From assembly GCA_022829145.1 (NCBI GenBank), contig CM040765.1, positions 9,220,292 through 9,284,291 of the forward strand: a stretch of DNA of 64,000 nucleotides, given 5' to 3'. The notes under the pieces are model-generated. The model worked only from the letters and a program-made list of their open reading frames with translations. It made no database searches and was not told the DNA's origin. The DNA is from Albula goreensis (taxonomy: Eukaryota > Chordata > Actinopteri > Albuliformes > Albulidae). Shown one piece after another: positions 30,186-42,000 of this stretch (positions are counted from its first letter, which is position 1; each line of letters begins with the position of its first letter). The position numbers and the translations under genes were made by a program.

Positions 30186-33100
30186 CAGCCCTACCGCTTG
30201 AGTAATCACAGCTCCTAACTACACTGCGCCATCTACCGGAAAGAACTGGAAATTACATTCAGCCGGGCCACTTGGCATGCTTTTACGTTGAAATATTTGA
30301 CTGAATAAGAAATCATTTATACGATTATCCTCGCAAGTTAAAGAACACAAATTGTGTACCAGAGGTGTACTCGTACCGCAAATGCAGGGAGGCGTTTTAT
30401 ATGTTTTTTTATTATTATTATTTTTATTTGTTTTAGGCATACTTGTAAATGTTCTCAAGAAATTCCAGTCACAGAACGCACCAGAGAAAGAAAACATCCG
30501 GGACATTCATGTGTATAGCTATTTAAGTAATTGCCCTAAACGCAAAGCACCGCCTCGCACAGAGTCAAGGTATTACAGGATCCAAAGAGAAAGTGCTACA
30601 TAAGATACCCAGACAGAGTTTTAAACAAGTTAATATCTTACTGGTTGCGTAATTATAAGATAAGCCTAAGTACAATAGTAATCATTAAATAAAGAAGCCA
30701 GTGGGGATGGTCGGGGATATGCAAAACACACAAAAAAGTTACACATAACCAAATGATATCCATACTTATGTATTTCATAAATGCCAAAGAGGTAGTAAAG
30801 ACTTGTAGTTGTATATCTACATTGTAGCTTCAGACACGTGCCAGAAAACGCGACAAAAGCTATTGACAGTCATTAACACAGTTTTAAAAATAATAAAACC
30901 GCATTTTCTCGCATTATCTAACAAACGCTTGATCTTTGCTTCACCGAGCGGCAATGTGAAGCTGAGTTTTTTGTCTTACTTGCAAATTCAGACGACAGAG
31001 GCCGCTGCGGCACTAATTATAGTAAGAGAGTGCATAACAATTTACGTGGAAATCTGAATGTGATGCAGTTGTCGCTGGAATTAGATTATATTCAAAAACC
31101 TTAAAACATTAGTCGCTATTTTGTTTCATTTCCTATTTGTGGCAGAAGTATTATTATTTATCATCATTGTTGTATTTGTGCTTAGATTGCTGTTTTTGTT
31201 ATTTTTTCAACAGATTATTCTACAGGGTCTTGGTCCTTGTTTTATCTTGTCACTTCTGATGCTGCAAGTCACTCTGGATAAGATTGTCTCCTGCATAATC
31301 AGAATGTTTAGTGCAGCATATGTAAACTGGCTTTCATTTTCTCTTTACTGAAACAGGTATAGGCGGATAGGCCTCTCCTGTATGCTGGAATGATATTTTC
31401 TTCATTTAATAATGTCATTCATGGTCAAGTATTAACTGCATGGTAACTTATGCTTTGCTTCCTTTGCATATTCGTTACTTTACCCTTATGGTTTTGAATA
31501 TATAAATGATTTGCAGAATGTATTTTGCAAGATTACACAAGGCCAGTAACTGCACAAAACAACTCTGAACAGTTTTGCTATTTTTATTTCAGTTTTTTTT
31601 TTTTTTTTTTTTTTTACATTTTTTGTTTCTTTTGGACAATGTTGCTTCCAAAATTTGGGAAGTTTTATCAGCAGATTCCCATATCTGCTGAACCAAGCAA
31701 TGCAGAAAACCAGAAATGGTCCCTCCACAGCTCATTCCAAGAATGAAATGGCTGGAGAGGGGCCAAGGTTGTGGCAATTCTGTATCTGTTAGCATGGTTT
31801 GGTTTATTGTGAGATGCTTTCACTTTGGTGTTACATTCACATCAAAAATTGGTACAAATTTCTGTTAAACATTTAGTCTCTTCCTTTCTGTTGTTTCTTC
31901 AGTTTGCCGTTTAAGTGCGCAAAATAAGTTCCATAAGTTTCAGTCATGAGTTTCAAAGTGGCTATGAAGTACAAAATGCAAGGTAGACAAGTCCTAATTT
32001 CAGGGTTTGGCACACAGTTCTTTCACTGTTGAGTGGTGGCTCAGGGGTGTTCATTCTTCAAAAGGTCCAGAAGTTACTTTGCTCAAGGTTGTCCATTGTA
32101 AACAGCAGCGTAAGTTACGCGGTAAGACGCTTGCAGGTGCAGTGCATTCGTGCAGAGGGTGTTACTCGCCGTAGCACTGGCTCTGCCCACAGCTGTCCCA
32201 GCCTCCCTGGACAGGAGAGGGCCCGACAGCACCCTCTACAGTCCAGGCATATCAGGGACACCGTGTCCTGCCCTTGGGAGCAGGTCCTGTTCCTTCCTCC
32301 TCCTGTACAAAACAAATAATTCCTGTCATTACATTATTTCATGCAGAGAAAAGGCCTGCCAGCCTGTCTAGGCTTGTCATCTTGCTTGTAGTCTGGACTT
32401 TGTCCTGGTGAGCTGAAGGAAGTGCTTTTGTTACACTGCAATTAAATGATCAAGTGAAGCAGCTGATTATACGGTTAACTCACCCCAACTTGTTTTTTAG
32501 GTATACATCTTTTGTCGATTATAAGAACTATACAGACCCCGGGACTCTCCAAAACCAGGATTGTGGAACCCCAGGTCAAGAGAGTATGCAGAGGGCCTAA
32601 ACCTCAGTACCCCAAAAGTCTCTTCCTGCTGTCCTCTAAGGCGGTGGTTCTCAGCCTCGGTCCTGAGGACCCACTGCGTGTGTTGGTTTTCATGCCCATC
32701 ACAATCATACATTTTAAGCTGTGAATTTTCTGAATTGGGTGCTTTTCATGTTTATAGGGATTATTTACCCTTTTGAACCATGTTATGTCAGAAATGCTTT
32801 CATTTAATTGTAGTGGAAAATATAATAGTCATTAACAGTAATTTCTTAAATGTTTTCATTTTTAAAAAATATTTATGAGGTCTGATTATGGCTTAAAACT
32901 ACAAAGAGAAAAATTACAAGCAGATGAAACAGACTGATTAAACTGAATGGCAAGTGTAAACATTACAGTGTCCATACGAGTGATTCTTTTTAATATATTA
33001 TGTCCTGTGTAAGCAGAAATATGATCCAAAATTAAATGCAATGCTCTCCCATCTACATAATTATTCACATTTATATATTCAACAAGACTGTTATATCTAC

Positions 33101-33199
33101 TTCAAGCACAAATAGAAAGCTTTTACAAATCATTCTCTTGAATTAACATTATGTTGTGTAATTTGGAATGAGTTATTTGATGTTTTGTAGGCAGCTTAC
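30186..33199. other. Intergenic region upstream of copy A
   Basis: AT-rich with a T-run near 31593-31616. A GC-richer patch (32100-32310) has short Cys-containing frames on the minus strand that I do not recognise. At about 32510-32720 there is a sequence with GGTTCTCAGCCTCGGTCCTG, which looks like an interspersed repeat seen in fish genomes, though I cannot name the family. No supported gene. Confidence 0.5.
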
Positions 33200-33271
33200 C
33201 TCCGTGATCCTTCAGATGTTGACTCTGTAGGATAGAAAAGGAAAGATCAGCTGACATTCTCGCATTTTATA
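33200..33271 (-). promoter_or_regulatory. Orphan TATA promoter and first exon, family X (33 kb)
   Basis: On the minus strand a TATAAAA box (33265-33271), with an upstream inverted CCAAT (CCTATTGGG), is followed by a short exon ending CATCTGAAGGATCACGGAG|GTAAGC (donor after 33200). The exon end closely matches the first exon at 57528. No downstream X coding exon was found to its left, so it looks orphaned. Confidence 0.6.
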
Positions 33272-35900
33272 GCCTCACCCAATAGGCTCAACCCCCTCCA
33301 GAAGTTTCTGTGCTGCTTGGAAAGTCCCTTCATGTGCATACAGTATAAACAAGCTGATAAAATAACTGCCTAGTTACCGCCGTTTTTACTTTCGCTTCTC
33401 CGACAATAATCCCTGCTTTCTGTTCTTCCCCCTGCTTTTCATCAACAAAGGCTCTTAATCTGTTATGTGGGACCAGGGTAGAAACTCCACCTATACAGCA
33501 CATAATTTGACAGGCTGATTCACAGTATACAGAAACTGTATTACAGCATTTGTTTGGAAATTTGTAGGGGAAATATATATATTCCAGAAAGCATGAAGTT
33601 GCAACATCTCGCCATGTTTGTGCATTTTTACCCACAGTCCTCTCATGGGTAATATTCTACTTGTAGTGTTTCCTGCTTTGTATAGGGCAATAAAATGACT
33701 GCACCATCTCACATGTTAACCTTCGCTTCTGTTTTCCTGTTTATTCCCCTTTATTCTCCCACCCATATTTGGCTAACATACATCCACCCTACTGAGGTAA
33801 CTGTCTGCGAAACAGATTCTGAAGGAGGGGACCATACATATGCAAGTCTTTCGATTCTTGAGTCAACCATCCCTTTCTTCTAATCCAGATACTTTACTAG
33901 TTGGGAAAAACAATGTAGTGTTTCCTGCTCCACTCTCGCACAATGAAAAATTATCTCAGTTTGTGTCCGTGTTATTCACCAATCACAGCAATTGTCCTTA
34001 ACTTGTAAGAAATTAATTTCCTAATAAATTCATGTTGCTGTTACCAAAACAAACTACAGTTGCGTCTGTATCCATGGAGTATATAAACATGGTCCTGTTC
34101 TTTGCAGAGATTGTTTAAGCAGCCTAGGTAATACTGTCACCGAGCTATTTACATAATATAATAATTCACATATCTTTCAAACCTCCATGAGTTTCCCGGT
34201 ATGTCCATACGTTATGGACCATAACCCTGGGATCCAGATACAGGTTGTTTAGACTCCCAAGTGACATAGTTGTAAAGGTATTGCCATTATAATGTGTAAA
34301 CACTGATCTTTAATTGGTATTGCAGTGCTATATTTATATGGTGAAAGCATTTCATCCCTAAACATTTCCTACTTAATTCATCAGAGGTAAAAGGTTGTGC
34401 CCCTATCAAGGCAGTCTCCTTGTTAATATGCAGGTGGTTTGGAGTTGGTAAGTAGTGTCATATAGAATCTACTGACCTCATGATATAAATAAGTGTGATG
34501 TCATCAAGAAAAAAAAACCCATTTAAATTCAATGACTGTGCCTTGGAACCCCCATCAAAATTGCACATTTAGTTTGGGTAGCACTATTTTTAGGGTCACT
34601 GAGTTATTGAAGCAATAATATAATACAAACCACATTAGTAGATGTCACATTTAAATGGTGTGTATGAATGAATTATCATTAAATTCATTTAATTCTGTGT
34701 ATGAGTTACTTTCAATTCTCACACTACTTGGAACACATACTTGACAGGTAAGAGGCTCAACACTGTTATGGTCTAGGGTGTAGCTCTAGTTCCACAGAAG
34801 CTTCTAATTTGAGATTTAGAGAATTTTTTTCATAGCATAAAAACCACAGAAGATACTGTAATTATTGTTTGTAAACTTTATTTTTTTCAATTTTCAGTAT
34901 TTTTTTACAGGTAGGCACTGATACCCACCAAACCAAGCTACGGCGGCCTTCATGGCCCATTCCAGCACTAAAGACGGCACATAAAGAGTTCAGCTTTCTT
35001 CTTTTTGTAGCCACTCTGCTTGTTCCATGTTTCAGCAGGTTTCCGTAAGTCCTGTCGTCCTCAACACGGCAGCGAGGGCCAGAAGGTAACAAAAGAAGAA
35101 TTCAGCTGTCTGAGTCAACTCAGTGTCCCCCCGTTCAGGAACGTCTGCGTGCGCTCTTCGTGTGCCATCGCACGCAGTCTGAAGCGGGTGAAACTCTCTT
35201 GCCCCGATTCAGGCATCAGAGAGCTGAGCGGCCGAGCAACACATCGCTCAAAAGAGCCTTTGGGCTCTAATGCGATGTGGCAGCAAGCTCATAGGCATCT
35301 CGAGCACCCTGAGTTGGAGGTGCGTCCCCCATTCATATCCGTAACACCTCCTGCTGTTCGGAGAAGGGAGAGTGCCTGGGTGTGGCCGTCTCTGTCACGC
35401 GTCTTGCGGTCGCGCTGTAGCTGGTGGGTCGGGAGGGTCACTGTCATCCGCAGCTCCGTCAGTTTGGTCCACTGGGAAGCTGGCACGCAGTTTCAGTTTC
35501 AATGCCACTACGTGGCACTGAGCTCACTTGCAGCGCAGGTAACCTGTGTCAGATCCCTGCACCCCTCCCCCTCGCTACAATTCGTTGAGATGAGTGTGGT
35601 TCTCATCTCCACTGTCATCTGCTCCACCGAACCAGTCTTTGGGTCAGTGGCAGAGGTTGTTCTTTAGGCGCTGGTTTTGCCCTCTGATGTCCCTGTTAGT
35701 CAGGTCAGAAGCCTAACTATCCCAGACCTTCACTGGCTGCTTAGGTACATCAGGTCTGCCCCTGGGAGCAGTATTTCCTACTCGTCCCTGCAAAAAAAGG
35801 TAACAATTCTGTTTTCAGACCCAAAATGAGCCATCATGAACTTGGATGTTTATTGGAATTTGTTGATGATGTCATAAGAGCATCAAGGACGGAAATGATC
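33272..35900. other. Region with an unexplained GC-rich island (34.9-35.8 kb)
   Basis: Most of it is AT-rich and featureless. Between about 34900 and 35800 the composition becomes GC-rich and both strands carry partly open frames; the longest, on the plus strand, is 35020-35667. Codons are not convincing and no domain was recognised. It may be a decayed gene, a CpG island or a recent insertion. Confidence 0.4.
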
Positions 35901-36677
35901 AGATAAGACATAGACCACACTGCCGTCAAAGCAGTCAGCAAAAATAAAGGTGTAGCTAAAAGTGCTGCAGCCAAACCAACCACAAACATTTTATTCCAGA
36001 CCCTTCACACAAGCCAAGTCATGAAGACACCCATCAAAACAAGATGCCCCGCCCATCTAACTGCCATTACACTAACCACAGAATTCCAAAAGAGAGACCC
36101 CATAGCTTGAGCTTAACCAAAGAGCCATTAAAGGAAGCAAGTTGAACAGTATTGACATAGGGTGTAGTTGTAAGGCTGCGACTGTGAAATTGCTTTGCAT
36201 CTTTGTCCATTATCTCACCAGTTATCACAATTGTACATTGAACCGAAGTGAAGGAAATGGAGCTGTATTTGCATAAAGTATGCAGGCCAGTTACAAAAGA
36301 CAAAGGAATTCAGTCTCTGCCAGAAGTTCTACACTTTTCTCTGATCACTTTGAACATATAGAAAAGTCAAAGCATATTGGATCAATGTGCAGCTAGGACT
36401 CGACACGCAATAAACCACAAACTGCATAAGTATATAACCCAGGTAGTTAACTTCGAAACAGAATAAATTTGTAACACCCCTTCATTTCAAATATGTTCTT
36501 TAAAAACAAAATCAGTTGACAACTGAATTTGATACATGGCTCACAATATCTTTTCAGAGCAATGCAAAAGCTTACAAGAAATATATACATATAGATATGT
36601 ATCTTCAGTAATGATGCTAACGTAAGCGTATGCTATTATTGCGTTGTAAAAGGTAGTATACTGCTGGTGAAACTTAC

Positions 36678-36832
36678 CTCAGTCATCCTTCTGCAAATGA
36701 AAGAGAGTAAAGAGAAAGAGACAGGAAGAGTGAGAAAGAGAGAGAAAGTAAAGAGAAAGACATAGGTGCCCTTCTACTCTTTTGTGAGCAGGAGAGAAAG
36801 GGAAAGATTGCTTGCTGGTTGCTAGCTTTATA
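36678..36832 (-). promoter_or_regulatory. Orphan first exon with ATG and TATA box, family X (36.7 kb)
   Basis: On the minus strand a TATAAAG box (36826-36832) is followed by a pyrimidine-rich stretch and an exon ending GAAGGATGACTGAG|GTAAGT. The ATG (36686-36684) opens Met-Thr-Glu in phase 0 just before the donor. It is related to the first exons at 33200, 45233, 56219 and 57528. No body exons were found to its left. Confidence 0.6.
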
Positions 36833-38464
36833 TCTTTGATTTATGTCACACAGACTCCACCTCCAACTGTGCTGTGAAATCCCCGTTACAGGAAGAGGTT
36901 AATGCACAGTGCTCAGACATTTTTAAAAATTCCCCTGCTTGAACCATTCTGTTCAGCTCAGACATCCGGTAATAACAACTCCAAAATCAAACGCACACAA
37001 ACACATGACCTAACATATACACAAACTCACAGGTATAGTTAAAACCCATTAAATAATACCCGCCTCAACATGACTATGAACATATCAAGTATATGAACTA
37101 CAGTACCTACTTGCAGCTTGAGCTAAGCATTTCTGCATAAATATAACCTACATTGAATACTACAGGAGGAAAGGTGTTATCACATCATATGTTTATACAG
37201 TACTTTTCAGTGTTTATTTTGCTCTGTTCATTTATATTTTGATTGCTTTGTCATTTCATCAGAAGAATACAGAGTGGGAAAAATCAAGAGTCAAAATCAA
37301 AAATCAAGTTTGCATTCTTTTTATTTTGCTGCATGAATAGAAGCTATTTTACAAGAAACCAGTCAAGCTAATATTTCAAACCTTAGAATCATGTCCTCCC
37401 CACTCATGCAATAAAACAATATTGCACATTTAATACATATCAAAGGCAGTTATCTCTCAATTACAATAATAAATTATTAATAGTGATGCATATTTCCATT
37501 AATATAACCAAATGAGACAAATTTGCATTGTTGTTCCACCGGTAGATCCACTCTCAGAATTTTCAGTGTAATTTTATCACTGAAGAAATGTAATGTTCTT
37601 CAAACAGGCATAATTTTGCTTGTTTTGAGTCTATATTTTGAGAATATAGCTGACTTATATTCAGAAATGGAGTGAATAGGTACAGAATCTGAATTCATAC
37701 AGAGGATAAATTCTCAGAAAATCATGGACCTCTCTTCTTTTGAATATTTAATCAAACCTTCAAGCTTGAACAGTTTGATCCTTAATCTCTCTCTGTGGCA
37801 TATGTGAAGTCAATAGTGTTGACCAACTCACTTTTTCCCCATTACTCAATTTCGCACTTCCTGTATTCCATTCAGTGCGAATTGCACCAGAACTTTCTTT
37901 TGGAGGTCTGTGGTTACAAGAATTTCCCACTTCCCTCCTAGCAAGGTGTATTTAAAAACTTTTTAAAAATCATTTTGGAAAGTAAGCTCTTTATCTAATT
38001 ATGGATATTCCCACCTGCCAAGCTAGTCATAAAATCTTAAACTGTACTTAAAAGGACACTATTCATGCCATGGAAGGGATTATTTCCCCTCATAAGTCCA
38101 TATTAGTTAAAGGCAGATACATATTCTGAATTTATTAAATATGCCATATCCTATCCCATATGCCAGGGAATTTTTAACCTATCACAACAGTTGTCAGACA
38201 GTTAAGCTCTCATAGATTTTATTTTCTGTACTGTGCTGTGGAAAATTATTCTTGTAGAAAGAGTTAACAGTTTCAATGGAGTCATTTACAAATTGACCAA
38301 CACAAAAGGAGTAAACCGTTCTTAAGAGATTGGCTAGAACATTTAACTGAGTACCTAAAATGTATATTGCAGATAATTATGAAAGCCAAGCAGCTGTGTA
38401 GTAAACTTGATAAAATACAGTTATGAAAGTGGTAAATACATAGTAGAAAGGTTCTTAAAACAGG

Positions 38465-38603
38465 GGCTGCGTTCCAATACTCAAATTTGTCTCCTCCTTT
38501 CCTCCTTTCCTCCACTCCTTTCCTCCACGTATTTCCGTCATACTTCCGGGGTAGGAAAAGAGAGGAGGAAAGGAGGAGACGAGAAAAAGTATCGGACGCA
38601 GCC
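38465..38603. mobile_element. 139-bp MITE with AGG target duplication
   Basis: The ends GGCTGCGTTCCAATACT and (reverse complement of the right end) GGCTGCGTCCGATACT form near-perfect inverted repeats. Internal TCCTCC/GGAGGA tracts extend the hairpin. Flanking AGG occurs at 38462-38464 and 38604-38606. The paralogous position downstream of copy C (about 46630-46640) reads CAGGGTAAAG with no insert, which is the expected empty site. Confidence 0.88.
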
Positions 38604-39051
38604 AGGGTAAAGATAGATGGTGACAAAGGGGCAGAGGCATGGGTGGGGCCACAGGGGATTAGCCCCATCTGAAATCTGATTGGACCCCTCAGTGCCCCTC
38701 TCCTGTCACTCAAAAGCACTTTACCAGCTCTAATGAAATCCCATTTTATTGTTTGTACATTTTGGCCAGAGAAAGAAAAAGAGAACGAGAGAAACTATTT
38801 TTTTTTAATGAGTCGATACATTAAAAGGTAAATCAAAATGTAACCAGTTAAAACAAAAATAAAGCATGCACAAAACTGATCACAAGTGGAGTTTGACACT
38901 CCTTGCCTAAAAGTTAAAGGTTGGGGTGTGTTCTGTCTGAAGTAGTAATTAAGTAATGGTTTGGATAAAAACTGTAGTGAAAACAATAGACCTCCAGCAT
39001 GGATTGGCATGGCAACGATTTGGCAGCTAAGCGATAATCTTTTTTCGTTCC

Positions 39052-42000
39052 TCAGCGGCTCCCACTGATCTCCAGCTGGGCTCTGAGAAGCATACCTTCT
39101 CCACTCGAGTGCAGGTGCTGCTCCAGGAAAGACAGGATTTTCCGCCATGAGTCCTGCTGTGCGTGTGCGTGCGCGTCGGTCTCACCCCCCCACAGCACGT
39201 GCGCTGCAACACAGCGAGAGATCCAAATCAGCACTGCTCCACCTTAGGAGAACATGCCTGGGGCTGGAGGCCCAAAACACTGTGTGTTCAGTGAGCTATT
39301 TCACAGTTTGCTGATCAATTGAGTAATACTGGATGTTGGATGCTTGTGATTTGGAACATAACCACATACTGTCTCAGACACACCAGCATTTTGTTCAGTG
39401 GCCAACAACAGTGGGTGTTTTTCTTCTGGGAGAAATGTTCACATGTATCTGTCTATGGGCTTTGGAAGGCAGGTTGCCTTATGTAGGCATGGCCTAGTGA
39501 GTCGGCCACTTTCCCTTATTATCAAAACTAAAACCATAAGCAGTCCAGAAGGTGATTCTATTATTATATTATATTATATAAAAGAATGTTCAACATATGC
39601 ATATTAGCTGTTCACAGTTTTGTTTAAGGAGTACAGGCACTACAGTGTGTGGGACTGGGTGGCAGAGCCATGACTCAAGAGGTACAGTTGGTGATACCAT
39701 ATTTATTGTAGAAAAGATTATCAGTTTTTAAAAACTTAATAATTGTAGAAAGATTGGCAGTGGTTTTCCAGCTGCATCCATGCAGCACTGTACTGTACCT
39801 TCTTTTCTATTCTGTCCGATGAAGATGCTGGTGCGACAGAGTGGCGCAAACGGAGGTTCAAAAAGGTGACCCGCCATTGGGTATGAGAAGGTGGTCAACA
39901 GGTGACTGTTCCCAGCATCCTTCATCACCTTCTCAATCTGCAGGTGGTCAAACATCAACAGGAAAGCTCTGGTCTTACACAGCAAAGGTCAAATCGACTC
40001 AAAGTTAACAGATTTGCTTAATTGCTTGTTTTATTGGAAAGATTATGGTTATTATTGAATGACAATGTTATTGCTTGTGTGTTTGTGTGTGAGGGGGTGT
40101 ACATGTTTCTCAGGTGTGTTGAGGGGCTGCATTTAGGATTCATTTTAAATGCAAGATGGACAGATGGACAGAGGGACTCACGTCCACAGCTGACTCAGGG
40201 GCTGGCCAATTCTGATCATCTCCTCCCACAATTAATGCCAGAGGACATTTGATCTGACCCACCTGGAGACCAGAAAGGAGCAGGACAGTTAAGCTCTGTG
40301 ATGCAATACACAAAAGCCAATCAGAACATCAGAAACAGTAACACAGAAATGATGTCATTCAAGAGTGTGCAATACCAATAATATGTCAAAGCACTCAAAG
40401 TCAAAATCTCACTTTAACATGAGATTAAAAATAAGGTTTCCTGCAGTACTGTCACTCCATTGGAACATTAGCTTTCTCACCAGTGAAAAGGTTGCCCCCT
40501 ACTGGCCCAAATCTGCAGTGGAACACAATTGATATAGTGGATAAAGTTAGCCAGGTCCCTCTGTGCAGATTCGACTCAGTTCCACCCTACGATGTCCCAG
40601 AGTTAACATTAGGCCACTGGTTCACTCAAATGCATTGCTTTTCCCACAGATGTGGAAACCACAGAATCAAGGGCCACATCTGGCTACTCCAATAACAGAG
40701 CAAGGGAGGAACTAGAGCCACAGACAGCAAATTTACTCACATCGATCTTCTTTTTGGGGTCAGACGGTATAGGCAAGATGAGATCCCTCCATATCACTTG
40801 CTTCTCCTCATTGTATCGGGTCTTATGGACATTTCTCATGTAATAAAGAATAAGAAACAAGATGAAAGAGATGATGCCGTATTATGAAGCACTTATCTTT
40901 CTATGGGCATTTCCTGTTGAACTTTGCTGAAGAATGCCAATAGATGAATACACAAGATTCTTTTGTCACCCATTACAAGTACAACTGCAGACAAATAGAC
41001 CTGGGTTAGGCCAATTATTGTAAAGAAATCTATTTTCACCAATATTTTTTTAGAATGGGGCAAAGCAGCAGTGAAATTCACAGTGACACTCACTTGGCAA
41101 TCTCTGCCATAACTTCAGCCAGGGAATCCCGAATAGAGATGATGTGAGTTCCACTCACACACACCAAACACTGGGGCTGAAAGACCCAAAGACAATTCAT
41201 GAATTTAAAAAGTATTTTATTTATCCTTAATATATTGTTATTTTTTGGAAAAAAATGAACTGGTAAAGAAATAAAGCATTATATGAGGATGTGGAGAAAT
41301 GCTTCTCATACCTTCAAAAATGAAATTTCAGTATTTGTGTATTTGACCAAAATGTAGTTGCTGAATCAGAAAAACAATTCATGTGTGACATCAGAATACA
41401 ATAACACAGATAAGTGGTTTATGAGAGACTCACATGTGCAACTTTGGAGTAGACTGCCATCGACAGAGACACAGAGACACCCAGTGACAGACCAAACAAC
41501 GCAATTCTGTCAGGAGTCACAAGAGGATGCTGTTGCAGAAGTCTGAAGGCAGTCTACAACATCAAATAAAAGAGAGAAAACAAAAATTAAACATTAAAAA
41601 CTATATATAAATACATCATTTTTGTCTTCTGTGTCAAAAAACAGAGAAGAAATTTACCTCAAAGTAGCTCAATCCAATGTCAGACGGTACAGATTCACCG
41701 AGGGGAAGGTATTTAACTACCATGGAAACAAACCCATGTGATGCGAGGAGGGCGGAGCGATACTCAACCAGGCCTCCACTCCCACCCCACAGGTCCAGAA
41801 TACCAGGGAAGGGTCCAGGACCTCAGAACAAAGAAGTCCCTGCGTTACGCTAAGACATTCACAGCTTTGGCCGTTCTCTTTACCTGCCTAACACCCTGGG
41901 ACCTGTCAGTGCACAGCTTTGACCTTCATCTCAATCTGTACAACAAAGATAAGAGGTGAGAAAAAAACCTTGTAAAAATCTTTGGTAATATATAATCACA

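Noticed and set aside
32115-32315. Cys-rich 66-codon minus-strand frame resembling a small secreted peptide
   Set aside because: The cysteine spacing fits no hormone or antimicrobial peptide family I know, no signal peptide is seen and there are no partner exons.
35020-35667. 215-codon plus-strand ORF as a gene
   Set aside because: Low-complexity Ser/Arg/Val-rich product with no domain. The opposite strand is also partly open, as expected for a GC-rich patch. Kept only as an unexplained island.
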